A stretch of DNA of 64,000 nt from Fennellomyces sp. T-0311 (GCA_025266875.1 JALLLT010000062.1:62001-126000); one strand, 5' to 3'. Shown: positions 1 to 11,679, counted from the stretch's first letter. Numbers and translations: made by a program. The notes: a model not told the origin generated them from the sequence alone.

Positions 1-1
1 T

Positions 2-310
2 TGGGCGCCGAGCGAACTTTTCGGGCATGTGGAAGGTCAGTACGATTCAAACGATGAATCATCGGAGAGTCCATCTCCCCAAGAGCATGGTCAATCGCCC
101 TGCCCAGATCGTTCGCATTCACGGCGTCGCGGTCGTTCGTATTCACGCTCACCTCGTCGTGACGTCTTGCCTACTCCTCATTATGGTCGCTCGCGTTCTC
201 CGTATGGTCGCTCGCTATCGTCTCGTTACCGTCACTCGCGTTCACCAGATCGTAGCCGTTCATACTCGATGCACAGCGATCGTTCTCCGTCGCCAAACCA
301 TGGTCATTAA
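2..310 (+). CDS. SR-rich (RS-domain) protein, C-terminal end, partial
   Basis: The frame is open from the first bases of the window and ends at a stop at 308-310, so only the last ~102 residues are present. After an acidic, Ser/Glu-rich stretch (residues ~15-30) the protein becomes a classic RS region with repeated RSRS, SRSP, GRSRSPYGRS and SRSPDRSRS motifs. RS domains are typical of nuclear splicing factors and RNA-binding regulators, where they mediate phosphorylation-dependent contacts. The N-terminal domain that would name the protein lies outside the window, so the family cannot be fixed. It is the only stretch that looks like a normal host gene. The overlapping frame starting at 27 is a shadow. 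Confidence 0.7.
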   Translation, partial: WAPSELFGHVEGQYDSNDESSESPSPQEHGQSPCPDRSHSRRRGRSYSRSPRRDVLPTPHYGRSRSPYGRSLSSRYRHSRSPDRSRSYSMHSDRSPSPNHGH

Positions 311-650
311 ATTCCACTACGGTTTCAAAATTTGCGCATACTCAACTTGAGCTCAACACACAATAATTAGCGGTTAATTTAGCTTTGCAAATAAAGTATC
401 AGTCCATTCTTTTTTACCTCTAATTCCTCAATACACCTTTGAAATGCCGTGCCTAACTTAAAAAGATTGTTGAAAGGATTTAAAGGATAAAAAGATAAAG
501 CTTATTTAGAAAGGCAACAAACATTTTTTTTCCTTAACGACATTTGTCAAAGGTACCAAAGGTTGTTGGAGGTTTTAAATCTTTATAAAACTCTGAGAGG
601 AGGGGCACTAGCTCTCTAACACATAGAGGTACTCAGAGCCTTTGAGAGAC
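311..650. other. 3' UTR and AT-rich intergenic spacer
   Basis: No open frame is credible here. An AATAAA at 390-395 is a good polyadenylation signal for the SR-rich gene. From about 430 to 650 the DNA is rich in short TTTAAAGG and CCTTTGA-like motifs that resemble the subterminal regions of the Plavaka elements further right, so part of it may be a relic end of such an element. This resemblance is loose. Confidence 0.4.
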
Positions 651-654
651 ACTT

Positions 655-1405
655 ACAGTCTCCGAGCCTTTTTCTGATGTCCAAAGATGCTGCGTTTCGT
701 GCGCGAGCATCCTTGCGCGCCTTCATCTTCTGTTTTTCAACGTAAGTAATCTGTACAAGCCTTAAAAAAAAGCTACCCAAAAGTACTCACGCTCCACACC
801 CTCTTGTTGCGCGTCTTGCGCTTCTCATCCTCACCAGCAACATGCAGACCCGCATTCACCTGATCTTGCTTCCTCAGCTCCTTTTGTTGGCCGGTAAAGT
901 ATTGGTGGATCTTTTTACGCAAGAATCCACCTTCCAGTGCACTTCGTCTATCACCGACCACAGCGGTATGGCAGCATGCAGCTATGGCTGCAGTTACCGA
1001 CTCGTTGTGCTCTGCACGGAAGGTCAGATTGTAATCATACCCTTGGCCACTGGGAAGAGAATCGTGGATGCGGGTGATGTTACTCTGGCAACGTTTTGTA
1101 AGTCGATGATATTGAAAGTATTGAATGCATTTTTCAAGTGTTCTTACAACAGCTTCTGCGCGGACCACATCATCCAATCTACACACGGTACCCACCGCAT
1201 CCTGCTGCTGCTGTTGCTGTTGCTGTTGCTGAGAAGCAATGTGCGACGCTAGGCCCTCGAGCTGCTGCCGCAACGCATAGTTTTCGCCCCGCAAGGTATC
1301 GCATTGCCCTTGCAGGTCTTGAACGGCCGCACGCAATCCGGAAAGCTCCAGCGATTCTGCGTGCTGTTGGCGCTCGTTGCTGTTGTTGTTGTTGTTGGAA
1401 GACAT
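655..1405 (-). pseudogene. CACTA-associated coiled-coil accessory protein, 3'-truncated (copy 0)
   Basis: The start at 1405 gives an Asn-rich N terminus (MSSNNNNN) followed by a leucine-heptad coiled coil (residues ~18-60) and a polyglutamine run. The homologues in A and B also start with an Asn-rich tract. The frame runs to 773. A GT...AG intron then leads to an exon at about 655-716 whose KMKARKDAR motif matches the third exon of the B and C homologues (KLKARRDAR, KLEARKRAR). The conserved CMSPELSD segment and the fourth exon are absent, so the gene is cut. It probably serves the element (TnpA-like role is a guess). It is transcribed away from the promoter near 1594. Confidence 0.6.
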
Positions 1406-1593
1406 CTAAAGGCTATCTAAGGATATTGATCTCTGGTGGGTGCTCTATCTTACTTTATAGGTGCGATCGAAGTAAGTGGATTAAAGAAAGTGAATGACAA
1501 GGAACTCATTTTATGCTGCTTTTATTGCAGATAGACATCAGGCATGACTTCACGTTTGCCAAGTGCAGCAGGACCAGGTTTTTTCTACAACGG

Positions 1594-1602
1594 TATATAA
1601 AG
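1594..1602 (+). promoter_or_regulatory. TATA box of the micro-exon unit, copy 0
   Basis: TATATAAAG lies upstream of the plus-strand micro-exon unit and opposite the accessory gene start at 1405. The equivalent interval in A, B and C also holds a TATA box. Confidence 0.5.
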
Positions 1603-1619
1603 GGCGCAATTGCCGCTTT

Positions 1620-2035
1620 TCTTTCATAACCTTCTCTTTCTTTTCCTGATCTTTTCTGCTTTCCGTCTAAACAGGCTCTCATAATATCCGGTAAGATTTC
1701 TATTCTCTCTGTTATACTAACACCGTCCCAATAGCTAGTTCATTATGCTCCGTTAAAACAAAAGGTTAGTTTCCAATGCGGCAGCAGCGTCTTCTTTCTT
1801 ACTAACGCGTTTCAATACCAGTTCACCTTCGTTCACATTGCCATGACTACAGGTTAGTGGTGTTGAGATTGCAATCGCTGAAGGATTAACGCTAATGATT
1901 CTTTGTTTCTCACAGACATCTCACGGAATCCAAGTTGCGGCAAGTATCAACCGTTTTGTATTCACCATCGCATTGCTCCGGCCACCATCCTAGGCGTTAC
2001 CTATAGCTGTTTAGACATTGTAGCATTACTGCCAT
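1620..2035 (+). ncRNA. Multi-intron micro-exon transcription unit (copy 0)
   Basis: Downstream of the TATA box are at least three consecutive GT...AG introns of about 45-65 nt (beginning near 1690, 1765 and 1852). Two carry TACTAAC branch sites, and the intervening exons are only about 30 nt. The last part is weakly similar in position to the final exon of the units in A, B and C. No long open frame is formed, so it may be non-coding or encode a very small peptide. Type ncRNA is used for want of a better class. Confidence 0.35.
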
Positions 2036-2292
2036 AATAATAAAAAATATATTTGAACCATGCAATCGTATTCCATCCAAATTGCTACCATTTAATTTTT
2101 TGGTCATTCATAAACCACTGCTACCAAATAATGCACTATAATTATGTATGCACAGCATCGCTGCTAAAAATCGATCGATCGAAAGCACATATTCTGTTAC
2201 TCTTATGTATGCACCGGCAGGCTATGTGCATATAAGCGTTATGCAGTCTGCGTCTCTTTTTGTATCTTTGCATGCATTCTGCTTTTGGTTAG

Positions 2293-2425
2293 TGTTGAGG
2301 AATCCCCTAGTGGATTCTTACGGAACCTTTTTTCAACTGAGGAATCCCCTACTAGGTGATTCACTAGGGGATTCTTGAGAATACCTTAGAGAATCCCCCA
2401 CTTTTCAGATAGGGGATTCCTCACC
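2293..2425. repeat. Subterminal GAATCCCC/GGGGATTC repeats of copy 0
   Basis: The motif AATCCCCTA and its inverse TAGGGGATT occur several times in both orientations in about 130 bp next to the terminus. Clustered subterminal repeats are a hallmark of CACTA elements and are usually accessory-protein or transposase binding sites. Confidence 0.6.
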
Positions 2426-2437
2426 CACTGCGCAGTG

Positions 2438-5400
2438 CAAGTGTGAAACTGGTTCCCAAGTAGTGTCATGGAGGGGATAACCCTTCCACTTGACCAAGTA
2501 TTCCAACTTGTTTCGTCGCTTGCGCTCGTCCAGAATTTCTTCAACCTTGAATTCGTCTTCTGATCCATTGGTGATGACTGGTGGTGGCCGTTCAGGTCGT
2601 CGTTCCACGTCATCTGGTGCGGAATAAGGCTTCAACACACTAACGTGAAAGACGTTGTGTGTCTTGATCGTCGCCAGTAAGTCAAGCTTGTATGCAACTG
2701 AGCCGATTCGTTCTATGACCTTGTATGGACCGGCCCACCATGGAAGCAATTTCTTAGTAGGTGCATTCCAGTAGACGTCTGGGTTCAAGTTTGCCGTCTT
2801 GACCAGTACTGGATCACCAATAGAAAATTCCAAATTGCGTCGCTTCCAGTTGGCATACTTAGCTTGTCTCTCTGTTGCGTCCTTGATAGCCTTGGTAACG
2901 TCGAGTCGTATAGACTCCAATCGTCGAGCAAGGGCGTCAGCATGTGCATTGCTCGTGTCATCAGAGTTGGAGATCAGAGCTGGCGATACATGGCGTCCCA
3001 GATCTGCATAAAAAGGCGTACGATTGGTGGATGCATGCTTGGAATCATTATACGTATGTTCCAAGATAGGCAACCATTCGTCCCAATCCGTCTGCTGGTA
3101 GGCAACATAGTGTCGTAGCAAGTCCTCCAGATTACGATTCGTAATCTCCGTCTGTCTGTCACTTTGGGGATTAAAACTACTGGAGAGTTTCCTCTTGATC
3201 CTCAACCGTTTCGTCAGCGCTGCCCAGAACTTCGACGTGAAACGAGTATCGCGATCTGACATGATATCGTTGGGCAGGCCATGTTGCCGATAAATCTCGT
3301 GCAAGAACAGGTGAGCAAAATCCTCTGCAGTGTCCGTCGTCTTGCAAGGAGCAAAATGTGCGCGCTTGAAGAACCGATCGACAAAAACGGCAATAGCGTC
3401 AAACTTGCGAGGCGTCTTCGGTAGCTGCGTGATGAAATCCACCGAAATCGAGAGCCATCGTCCTTCAGCATGCTGCAGTGGCTGAAGTAAGCCGGCTGGT
3501 TTCTGGTTCGTCGACTTGACACGTTGGCACATATCACAAGTGGCAATATAACGTCGCACTGACTTGTTCATCTGTGGCCAAAAGTAAGTCCGTCCCAAAC
3601 GTTCTACTGTAGCGTCGATACCTCTATAGCCAGCAACTGGAGCATCATGGGCGTCATGTAACAAGGTGTTCAGCAGTGTCGGCATGCGAGGTACACACAG
3701 TAAACGGCGGCCATCAACTACCTTGTAGATGATGCCATCCTCGAGAACATAGTCGTCGTCATGGCCAGTAGTACGCAAGCGGGCCAAAACGTCAGCCCAG
3801 TAAGCGTCTTTAGCGTAGTACATGGCGCATTCCTTACCAATCGTCTCCCCCCTCACGGTGAGGACAATAGAACAAATTTCCATTGAAGCGTTGGGATTGG
3901 ACGGTATGTCAGGAGGCCGCTTGGATAGCGCGTCAGCCCCTTCATTCTCTTCTCGAGGGATATGGTGCACGTCAAACTGAAACGTCATCAGCTTCTCCAA
4001 TAGCCGGATTTGCCGTTTCGAAAGGTTCTTGCTGTTGGCATGCATCGTCGCAATGGCGCGGTTGTCTGTAAAGACCGTGAATCGTTCACCATCAAGATGA
4101 TGACGCCATTGCTCAAGACAGTACTTGACTGCCAGGAGCTCCAACTCATGCACCGGGTAATGAAGCTCAGCACCCTTGAGCGTCCTTGAAGCATAAGCAA
4201 CAGGGTGGAGCAGACCGTCGTCCTGGACCTGGCTAAGGATGCCACTAATCGAAAGCGTCGTGGAAGCATCGGCATGCACAAAAAATCATCAGTCAGAATC
4301 TGGTAGGGCTAGAACAGGGGCGGAAGTTAGACGTCGCTTCAATTCTTGAAAAGAAGCTTTACACTTATCATCCCAGTTCCACGGCACGTCCTTGCGAAGC
4401 AAGTAATTCATAGGAGCCGAAAGTTCGGCGAAACCATCCACAAACGTCCGGTAGTAATTGCATAATCCCAAAAAAGATTGGATGTCCGCAGTTTTCTGTG
4501 GCGTCGGCCATTGGGATATAGCCTCCAGTTTGTGTGGATCGCATTCGACCTTATTTTCAGAAACCACATGGCCGAGGAACTCAAGTCGTGTCATGCCAAA
4601 TTCGCATTTCTTGGGGTTGGCATATAACTTGTGTTCCTGTAGTCGTTCGAAAGCAACGCGTAACGTCGCGAGGTGCTCTTCTTTTGTCTTGGTATAGATC
4701 AGAAAGTCGTCGAGATATATCACAAGGCCGTTATCGTCAAGAAGATTGCGAAAAATGTCTGTTAGCAAGGTGACAAACGTCGCAGGGCTTCCCATAAGCC
4801 CCATGCCCAATACTAACATCTTGTAATGACCATATCTTGTCAGGAAACCCGTCTTGGGAACGTCTTCCTCAGCGATCTGAACCTGGTAGTAACCAGAGCG
4901 CAGATCGATATGGCTAAAATACTTCGCCCCCCGCAGCTGATGGATAAGGTCGTCCGTACGAGGAATGGGTGCCTTCGTCTTGACTGACAGGCTGTTAAGG
5001 GTCCTGTAGTCAATAATCATCCGCAGAGATTGGTCCTTCTTGGTGACAAAAAGGACTGGCGCCCCATATGGCGAGTGCGATGGACGGATCCAACCTTTGG
5101 CAAGCATATCGTCCAACGTTTTCTTTAAAACGGTGAGCTCGCGCGTGGATAATCGATACATACGCTGAGCTGGTGGTTGTGCACCAGGCACCAGCGGAAT
5201 CGTGTGCTCCACATGACGTTTGGGAGGCAATCCATCAGGCAATTCATCTGGGAAAACATCGTGAAATTTGTCCACCAGTGCGTCCAAACCCGGAATGTCA
5301 ACCTTATCGCCGTTGACCTCGATTTTCTCCATGCAAAGAACAACAAAGTCATCGTCGGTCACGTCACGCAAAGCTTTGTTGCTGGCAAAGCATGAAAGAA

Positions 5401-5760
5401 ATTGAATCTCCATAGGCGTTGGAGGAGGAGGTCGAGGTTTGACACCGTTGGTTTTCCACTCGATTTCGGGGTTCTCGTCGTAAAGCCAGCTTTTACCAAG
5501 TATAATGTCATGGTTGTTGCTGACAATGCCCGAAAAAAGTCGAACTGAGGTGGTGAATTCGTCCATCACGACATTGGCATCCAAGTAACATGCCGATTCC
5601 GCCCATTGGGCATCGGCAACTTTGATGGAAGAACCTGGGGTTGAATGTGTCTCAGCCGCAAGTCCACTTGCTTTCAAAAAGGAAAACGTCACAAAATCGT
5701 GTGTTGCCCCGCTGTCAATCAAAATCCTGGCTTTGCACCCATTAACAAGGCCTTCACGTC
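2438..5760 (-). pseudogene. pol: Ty3/gypsy #1 Pol polyprotein (PR-RT-RNH-INT-chromodomain)
   Basis: Protease is marked by ILIDSGATHDF near 5725. RT follows with LDDFLIYT near 4700. RNase H begins near 4285 (VHADAS). The integrase zinc-binding H-H-C-C domain is near 3700-3530 (CDMCQRV), and its catalytic core has DFITQLP, SDRDTRFTS and an E in the QTEITNR block. The C terminus is a chromodomain (EYLVKWKGYP, TTWEPV) that copy 0 cuts at 2437. Two adjacent TGA codons separate RT from RNase H near 4283, and another TGA sits just upstream of the protease motif. All three would be explained by CGA-to-TGA changes. Otherwise the frame is continuous over 3.3 kb, so decay is recent or mild. Confidence 0.85.
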
Positions 5761-6039
5761 AGATCAGGATATGCTGTACTGGCAATTCGCTCGTATTAAC
5801 ACAACTGTCTGTTAGAGCGAAAGAGCGAGGATAAACGTCATCATCAATAAAGTCGTCGTTCATTTTTGCAAAAAATGCTTTATCGGTACTAGGATCCTGA
5901 GAGACGTCTACTCTAGTAGTGATGACGGGGGGTTCGGGGTCCAAAACGGATCCCTCGTCGCACTGATATTCGTCTGCGGCTTTAACTAAGAATGATGGCT
6001 CTGGAGAAACGTCGCCGGAAAGGTCACCAACAGGTATGG

Positions 6040-7713
6040 GCGCGTCTGTTGGTGGGCCTAGTTTTTTGAAAACTGGCGTCCCTTGCCCTTGCCCTTGCTC
6101 TTGTCGTCGCCTTTATCCTTGCCCTTAGGCTTGGACTGCGGCAGATGGTCCCCGAACTGCAGGCAGTTCTTGCCAAAATGGCCGGGCTTGTAACACCGGA
6201 AACAAAGGTTGCCCTCAATGACCTTCTTGAAGGACAACCCGCTGGCCTGGCCATTGCGCTTCTTACGGAAACCGCGCTCGACTCCGTCGACTTCCCTGGG
6301 CGTTGGCCCAGAGGAGGAGCTGGCTTCGGCTGAGGCAGAAGACGTCGCACTCGGCTACGCATACGGCGGTTGGGTCTTGAACGGGCTTGCATCGCCATAA
6401 TGGCCGTTATAGTGCTCAGCTTGACAAATGATCTCATCCAAGCTGACACCACCACGATCCTTGACAAAGGCGGCTGCCACAAGTTTCAGCCCCTCAATGT
6501 AGCAGGCTCAGGCCTCCGTCTCATGGATGTCGTCGATACTGTCCATAAGACGCAAGAAACGCTGCGTGAAGCTGGCAACTGTCCCATTGCCTTGGCGACA
6601 GGCTTGCCACTGACGTCGGCGGAGTTGCTGGTTGTTGGTGGGGAGCCAACGAGCACAGAAAACGCGGCAAAACTCCGGCCAAGTGGTGGGCATGGCCCCA
6701 CGTTTCGTCTCAGCCTTGAACCAAAGAAGGGCTGTCTTCTGCAAGGTCAGAGCAGCAAGACCCACCTTCTGGTCGTCGGTGACTGTACGGACCAGGGAAA
6801 AGTAGTACTCATACCCAAAGAGCCAGGAGTGGACCTCTTCGGGTGAGCCCTTGCCAGTGAAGGTCGTCGACGGCATTAGGATGCGTACTCCATTGGGGTT
6901 GGTGCCGTTTGTGTTACGTCGTCGCAGGTGGCAGTCGCTACGGCTTTGCCTGCTGGAACTACTGCTGCTGTTGCTGTTGCCCTCACTGGATGGGTTTTGT
7001 CGGCGAACAGGCGGCATCGCGGCATGGATCGATGCCCACGTTCCTTGGATATCATTGCAGAACGGAGGGTGGTCATCGCCGCCAGCGCTGGGAACAGGAG
7101 CACTGGTGGCTGGTGGTGGCGGCGCAGGTGCCACAGGAACGGCTTGTGCTGGAGGTGCAGCAGGGCCCAGCGTCACAGCTGCCAGCTGTTCAGTTAGCTG
7201 CTGAATTAAAAGACACAATTCAGCAGCTTGGCGGTCTTGGTGCGCAGCCTCCTCTCGTTGTGCTGCATATGCGGTAGCGAAATTGCGGTCGGCCGTCGCT
7301 AGCATATCTGCCAGTGCCGATTTGTCGCCTCTTGGTTGGCAACGAGCTCCGAGATTTGATGCTCGCACCGGTCGTCGCGTTCCTCGAAGGAAGCAATCCA
7401 GGTGGCCATCTGGTCGGTGGTATCATCCAAGGTGTAGACCCGGTCTTCGGCAGCCGTCAATTCCGTCCGGATGCCTTGGAAATGGCTAGTTGTCAGCTCT
7501 GCATAGGCCTGGAGGTCTTGGGCCACGCCGTTCCAAGAGCGGCCTTCCTGCGAAGGGACAGGCAAGGAAGGAGAGGCCAATGTGGGGCAGTAGGGGGTTG
7601 TGTCGCAGCCTGTGTAACGTTGGCTGCAGGGGCAATCGTCGCGGATGTTGAAGCCGCTGCAGGGGGGATCGTCGCCATAGCCGAATGGCGTGGCACGTCT
7701 TGTACCACCGGTA
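6040..7713 (-). pseudogene. gag: Ty3/gypsy #1 Gag: capsid and CCHC zinc knuckle
   Basis: Read leftwards from element A, the frame first encodes a coiled-coil region (about 7510-7320), then a Pro/Ala-rich linker. A retrotransposon Gag capsid domain follows (about 6890-6510), with WLFGYEYYFS, TLQKTALLWF and FTQRFLRLMDSI motifs. A CX2CX4HX4C knuckle (CFRCYKPGHFGKNC) sits near 6190, followed by a Lys-rich tail. A frameshift near 7320 separates the two upstream frames. In-frame TGA (~6505) and TAG (~6360) codons interrupt the capsid-knuckle linker. It packaged retrotransposon RNA when functional. Confidence 0.75.
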
Positions 7714-8600
7714 CACTGGGCGAAAAGGGAGTAATCACATAGTTTCAGAAGTAGGAGATTGTTAAAATTTGTGTGGGGGGATCGTGTGAATGGGCAGAGC
7801 CCCCCAAGTTTTGCAGCGACGGATGGCAATTCCGAAGGGAAAAGGGAAAAGTGGTGGGTGATAAAGGTATTTCCGGTATTTTTGACATCGTTTGTGAGCA
7901 CATGCAAGGCGGTAAAGGTATTTCCGGTGTAATTCGTCAACGGACGACACAAGAAACCCTGATTTAGGCAATGCGTAACAGTAACTTCTCTTGTAGAACC
8001 ATAGCAGTGCTTGGCAAAAGTGAGCAGAGCCGTAAGGGAATTCTCACGATAGTTTATTTTTTTGTTGAAGTTAGATGAGTGGTAAACCGCAAAAGCAGTG
8101 GGCTGATGAAAATTCAAAATAAAAAGGGAATTTTAGCAACAGCAGTGAAAAAAGTATTCGTAATGTCGTTGATTCCTTCATGATGAGGACATGAAGACCG
8201 AGCATTCGTAAAGTTCTTCTTTCAAAAGCAGCCTTGCAACGTTGCACATCGCAATGAGCCTTTCAATGCCAGGGAATAGAATTATGCTAGATGCTATTTT
8301 TATCAGCATACTTATGCAGACATAGAATCAAAATAGGAAGTCGAAAGGAATTCCGAAAACGTGATGCTGGATCGTGTCGTGGCCTGTCAACGTGTGATCC
8401 ATTTGGATTGCCAAGAGACGTGATAGTTTGAAATAACAAGAAAATACGCTGCCAAGGAAGTGATTACGTGTTCAAAGAACGTTTATTTCGGTGGATCACA
8501 TCATACGTGAAAGGCCAAGAAGATATATAAACGCGTCCAAGAAGCATCATTAAAGGCACTTCATTCATACTCTTAAACCCATCCTTACCTGTTACGCCCA
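7714..8600. repeat. Left terminus and subterminal region of element A
   Basis: The first ~250 bp match the inverted right end of element C: the GTGGGGGGA block, the CCCCCCAA block, and repeated GGTAAAG/ATATTTCCGG motifs near 7866 and 7915. The remaining ~600 bp up to the transposase ATG holds no credible gene and presumably contains its promoter. Confidence 0.6.
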
Positions 8601-11600
8601 ATGTCATCCCAGCAATTGTACTTGTGCATGTGCACATACTGCACCCAATCCAACCCTCGTGGCGCCCTTGTGCGAGATGCAGTCTATCAGGCGCATCGTG
8701 AGCGCGCCAGAGCTGATCGATTGGCCGCAATCATTGGTAAAGTCCACCGTTGTACCATTTTCATGCGTCGAACTGACAGTTGATTAATAGCCCAACGTGC
8801 TGCTTCGATGGATGCCGCTAGTGCAGTTCAAAACGACGTTGCTGATGATTTGAAGCTGGCGACCATCAAACCGACGATCCGATGGTTGTGGACGGCGAAC
8901 GCAGTGCTGATGGTATGTCTCCAAACAATATTAAAAACTAGCTTGCGATAAACATTGTATATAGCACCATTGCCACACGAACTGCCAGGCGCAACCACTG
9001 TGCCGAACCAGCCACCGTTGCCGCAAGAACTATTCCATGAACAGCCAATGGAAGATCAGGAGACCGAGAATGATCCGCAATGGAGATGGTAAATGAGCTG
9101 ACCGCCTTGATTGGTGAAACGAAGGTTTGTTGAGAGCGCGCACTACATACTTTGAGCAATAGTAAACTAACAAAGATGCTTTAGACGTACCTGAGCCAAG
9201 TCCTCACTCAACCGTTCTTATTCCACAGCCAATACTTTTTGCGCTCATGTTTCTTGTCCTCTTCCAACTGCACTACACCTCGGAACGCACCGCCGCCACC
9301 CTGATCAGCTTTGTTGTGATGCTATTTGCCACTGTACCAGTCCCAGCATTCGACATACCGAGTACTATGCGCACCATCCGTCGCCGTATCGGATTCAACG
9401 AGTTGACCGACCCGATCGTGCTGTATGTTGCTTGTCCTACATGTCATGCAATCTTCGAATCTGCCACTGCGCCTGCAACCTGCTCGACCATGCACCTGAA
9501 TGGCGATGTGTGTGCAACAAGGCTATTCAAGGGATCATCCAACAACTCACCTCGTGCGTCCGGTACACCTGTCAAGCAGTTCGCGTACTATCCACTGGTT
9601 GACAGCTTGCAGAAGCTCTTCAAGCGCGACGGCTTCGAGCAAAAGATCTTGGAGTGGCGGCAGCATCCGTACTTGGGCGTTACCAGAACAGACATTCACC
9701 ATGGGGCCATGTGGCGTTCAATCAAAGATGAAAACAACGCAACATTTGTCGACGACCCTCGATCCCTGATGTTGACGCTCAATGTTGATTGGTTTGCACC
9801 CTATGACAGTGGTTACTCTTGCGGCGCGATCTACCTGACGGTGAACAACTTGCCTCGCGCGGAGCGTTATAAGGTAGAGAACGTCATCCTTGTTGGTGTT
9901 ATGCCCGGACCAAAGGAGCCAAGCACCTATGAAATGAACAACTACCTTGAGCCCTTGACCAATGAACTTTGTGAGCTCTATACCGGCGTCGCCATGCAGA
10001 CCCGCCAGATGCGTAGTACTCGAGTACGAGCGGCCTTACTCAATGTTGCGTGTGATATGCCGGCAAGCAGGAAGGTCTGCGGCTTTACGGCCCATTCAAG
10101 CACACGCGCCTGCAACAAGTGCTACCGAGAGTTCATCACCGATCCCGAAACGCATAACATGATCTACGCCGGCGTAGACATCCCCGAGGACACCTTGCGT
10201 CATAATGCCGACAATCGCCGTTTCGCCGAGATGTGGCGAGCAGCAGCAACCCAGCCTGCACGTTATCAACTGGAGCGAGAGAATGGAACGCGCTGGTCGC
10301 AGTTACATCGCCTCTCCTACTTTGACGCCACGCGTGCCGTGCTTATCGATCCTATGCACAACCTGTTTCTTGGCACTCCTGCTCGAATGGTTACCATCTG
10401 GAAGAACCAAGGCATTTGACAGAATCGTGCTTAGGGACATGCAAACACTCGCCGACCGGATCATCTTGCCTCCCGAATTGCCCACTCTGCAACGCAAGAT
10501 CCAGAGGAAGTTTGGCTTCATGACCGCTGATGACTGGAGGGTATGGACGCTGGTATACTCTCCCTACGTGCTCCACCATGTTTTGGCCCAGAACCTGTAT
10601 GACCATTGGATGCTTTTCGTCGATGCTTGCCGTTTGATTATCAAAACTCGTATCACAAATGCCGAAATCGATGAATCGCATCAAAAGCTTGTCGCGTTTG
10701 TGCGCATGTGTGCAGAACTGTATGGTGATTTATCAGTGACGCCTAACATGCACCTCCACCTTCACTTACGCGACTGCTTGCAAGACGCGGGTCCTGTCTA
10801 CGGTTTCTGGGTCTTCATGTTCGAGAGATACAACGGCTACTTGAAGGATACTGAGACCAACCAGAAGGATTCCTTCGAGGTGACCTTCATGAAGCGGTTC
10901 ATTGAGAAGACTGGCGCTGTGGACTTTGTGCAAGGCTGGACTGACCGTTTCCAAGATCGAACCGAAGAATTCGGCATGTTGCTACGGATTGCTGGTCAAT
11001 CCTTCCGTCAACCTGAGCACCAGCATGCAAGTACCTTCAATTACGAGAGATTCCTCGACTTCTCTGTCAATCCAAGTCTTGGAATCAACGTCACCGGATC
11101 GGAACCAATGCCGCCAGCTACCTTTGCTTCTATGGCTGACGGTGTTGAAGTACGTTTGAATGAAGATCACTACCGGCTGCTACTTCAGTTCTTCCAAGAC
11201 ACCTACCACACGAACGAGATTTTCGACGAGAATCAGGGTCTGCTCACGCGTCGTTTTGTTCAACGAACAGTCGAAAAGTTTCGAGCGATCGAGATCTTCG
11301 GCCAGACATACCGGTCAGCAGCAGCATCAACACCACGCGGCTCGCACATTCAAGCCATATACTTCCAAGATAATGATCCTGTTGCTTGGACTGGGCGTGT
11401 TCAGTACTTTTTTCGCGCTTCGATCGTCTTGGGCCGACAGCAAACGCACCATTACCTCGCCTTTGTTTGTTGGTACCGGCCTGTTCCCCATCCCGCCAAC
11501 GCTTCACCAGCGGCACCCTTGAAGAATGGCACACACAATACATGCCCGAAGCTGCCAGCTGCATTGTCCCAGTCCATCGGATCCACTCGCAAGTTGCCGT

Positions 11601-11679
11601 TGTCCCGCATGGGCCGCAAATAGATGCTGACGAGGCTTTGATGGTTGTCATCCCGCTGCCAAAAAGAATCACCGTTTAA
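8601..11679 (+). pseudogene. Tnp2-type (CACTA) transposase of element A, frameshifted
   Basis: Exon 1 (8601-8736) encodes MSSQQLY and a CxCxxC cluster. Short introns at 8737-8790, 8913-8964 and 9089-9184 precede the main exon. The main exon shows a Cys/His cluster (~9430-9520), DWFAPYDSG (first catalytic Asp), NLPRAERYKVENV, PGPKEPST, ACNKCYREF, DPMHNLFLG (second Asp), HLHLHL and FERYNGYLKD (catalytic Glu candidate). This is the Transposase_21/DUF4218 arrangement of En/Spm elements. Compared with B and C, two nucleotides are missing near 10418-10430, another shift lies near 11485, and one is likely in exon 2 near 8865. The true C terminus (PLPKRITV) is in the third frame and ends at 11679. 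Confidence 0.8.

Larger units (their letters stand above)
650..2437 (-). mobile_element. CACTA-like element 'copy 0', left-truncated fragment
   Basis: This fragment has the same right-half layout as elements A, B and C: an accessory coiled-coil gene on the minus strand, a TATA-containing promoter, a micro-exon unit on the plus strand, then subterminal GGGGATTC / GAATCCCC repeats (about 2293-2425). It ends in CACTGCGCAGTG at 2426-2437, comparable to the CACTGGGC termini of the other copies. It is inserted in the chromodomain coding region of Ty3/gypsy #1. The transposase half is missing: homology stops inside the third accessory exon near 650. No left terminus is recognisable, so it is a deleted or rearranged copy. 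Confidence 0.6.

Noticed and set aside
842..1497. Plus-strand frames over the copy 0 accessory gene
   Set aside because: They mirror the coiled-coil gene; the leucine runs are the reverse strand of the polyglutamine repeat.
4458..5395. Short plus-strand frames over Ty3 #1 pol
   Set aside because: All are antisense to reverse transcriptase and protease motifs.
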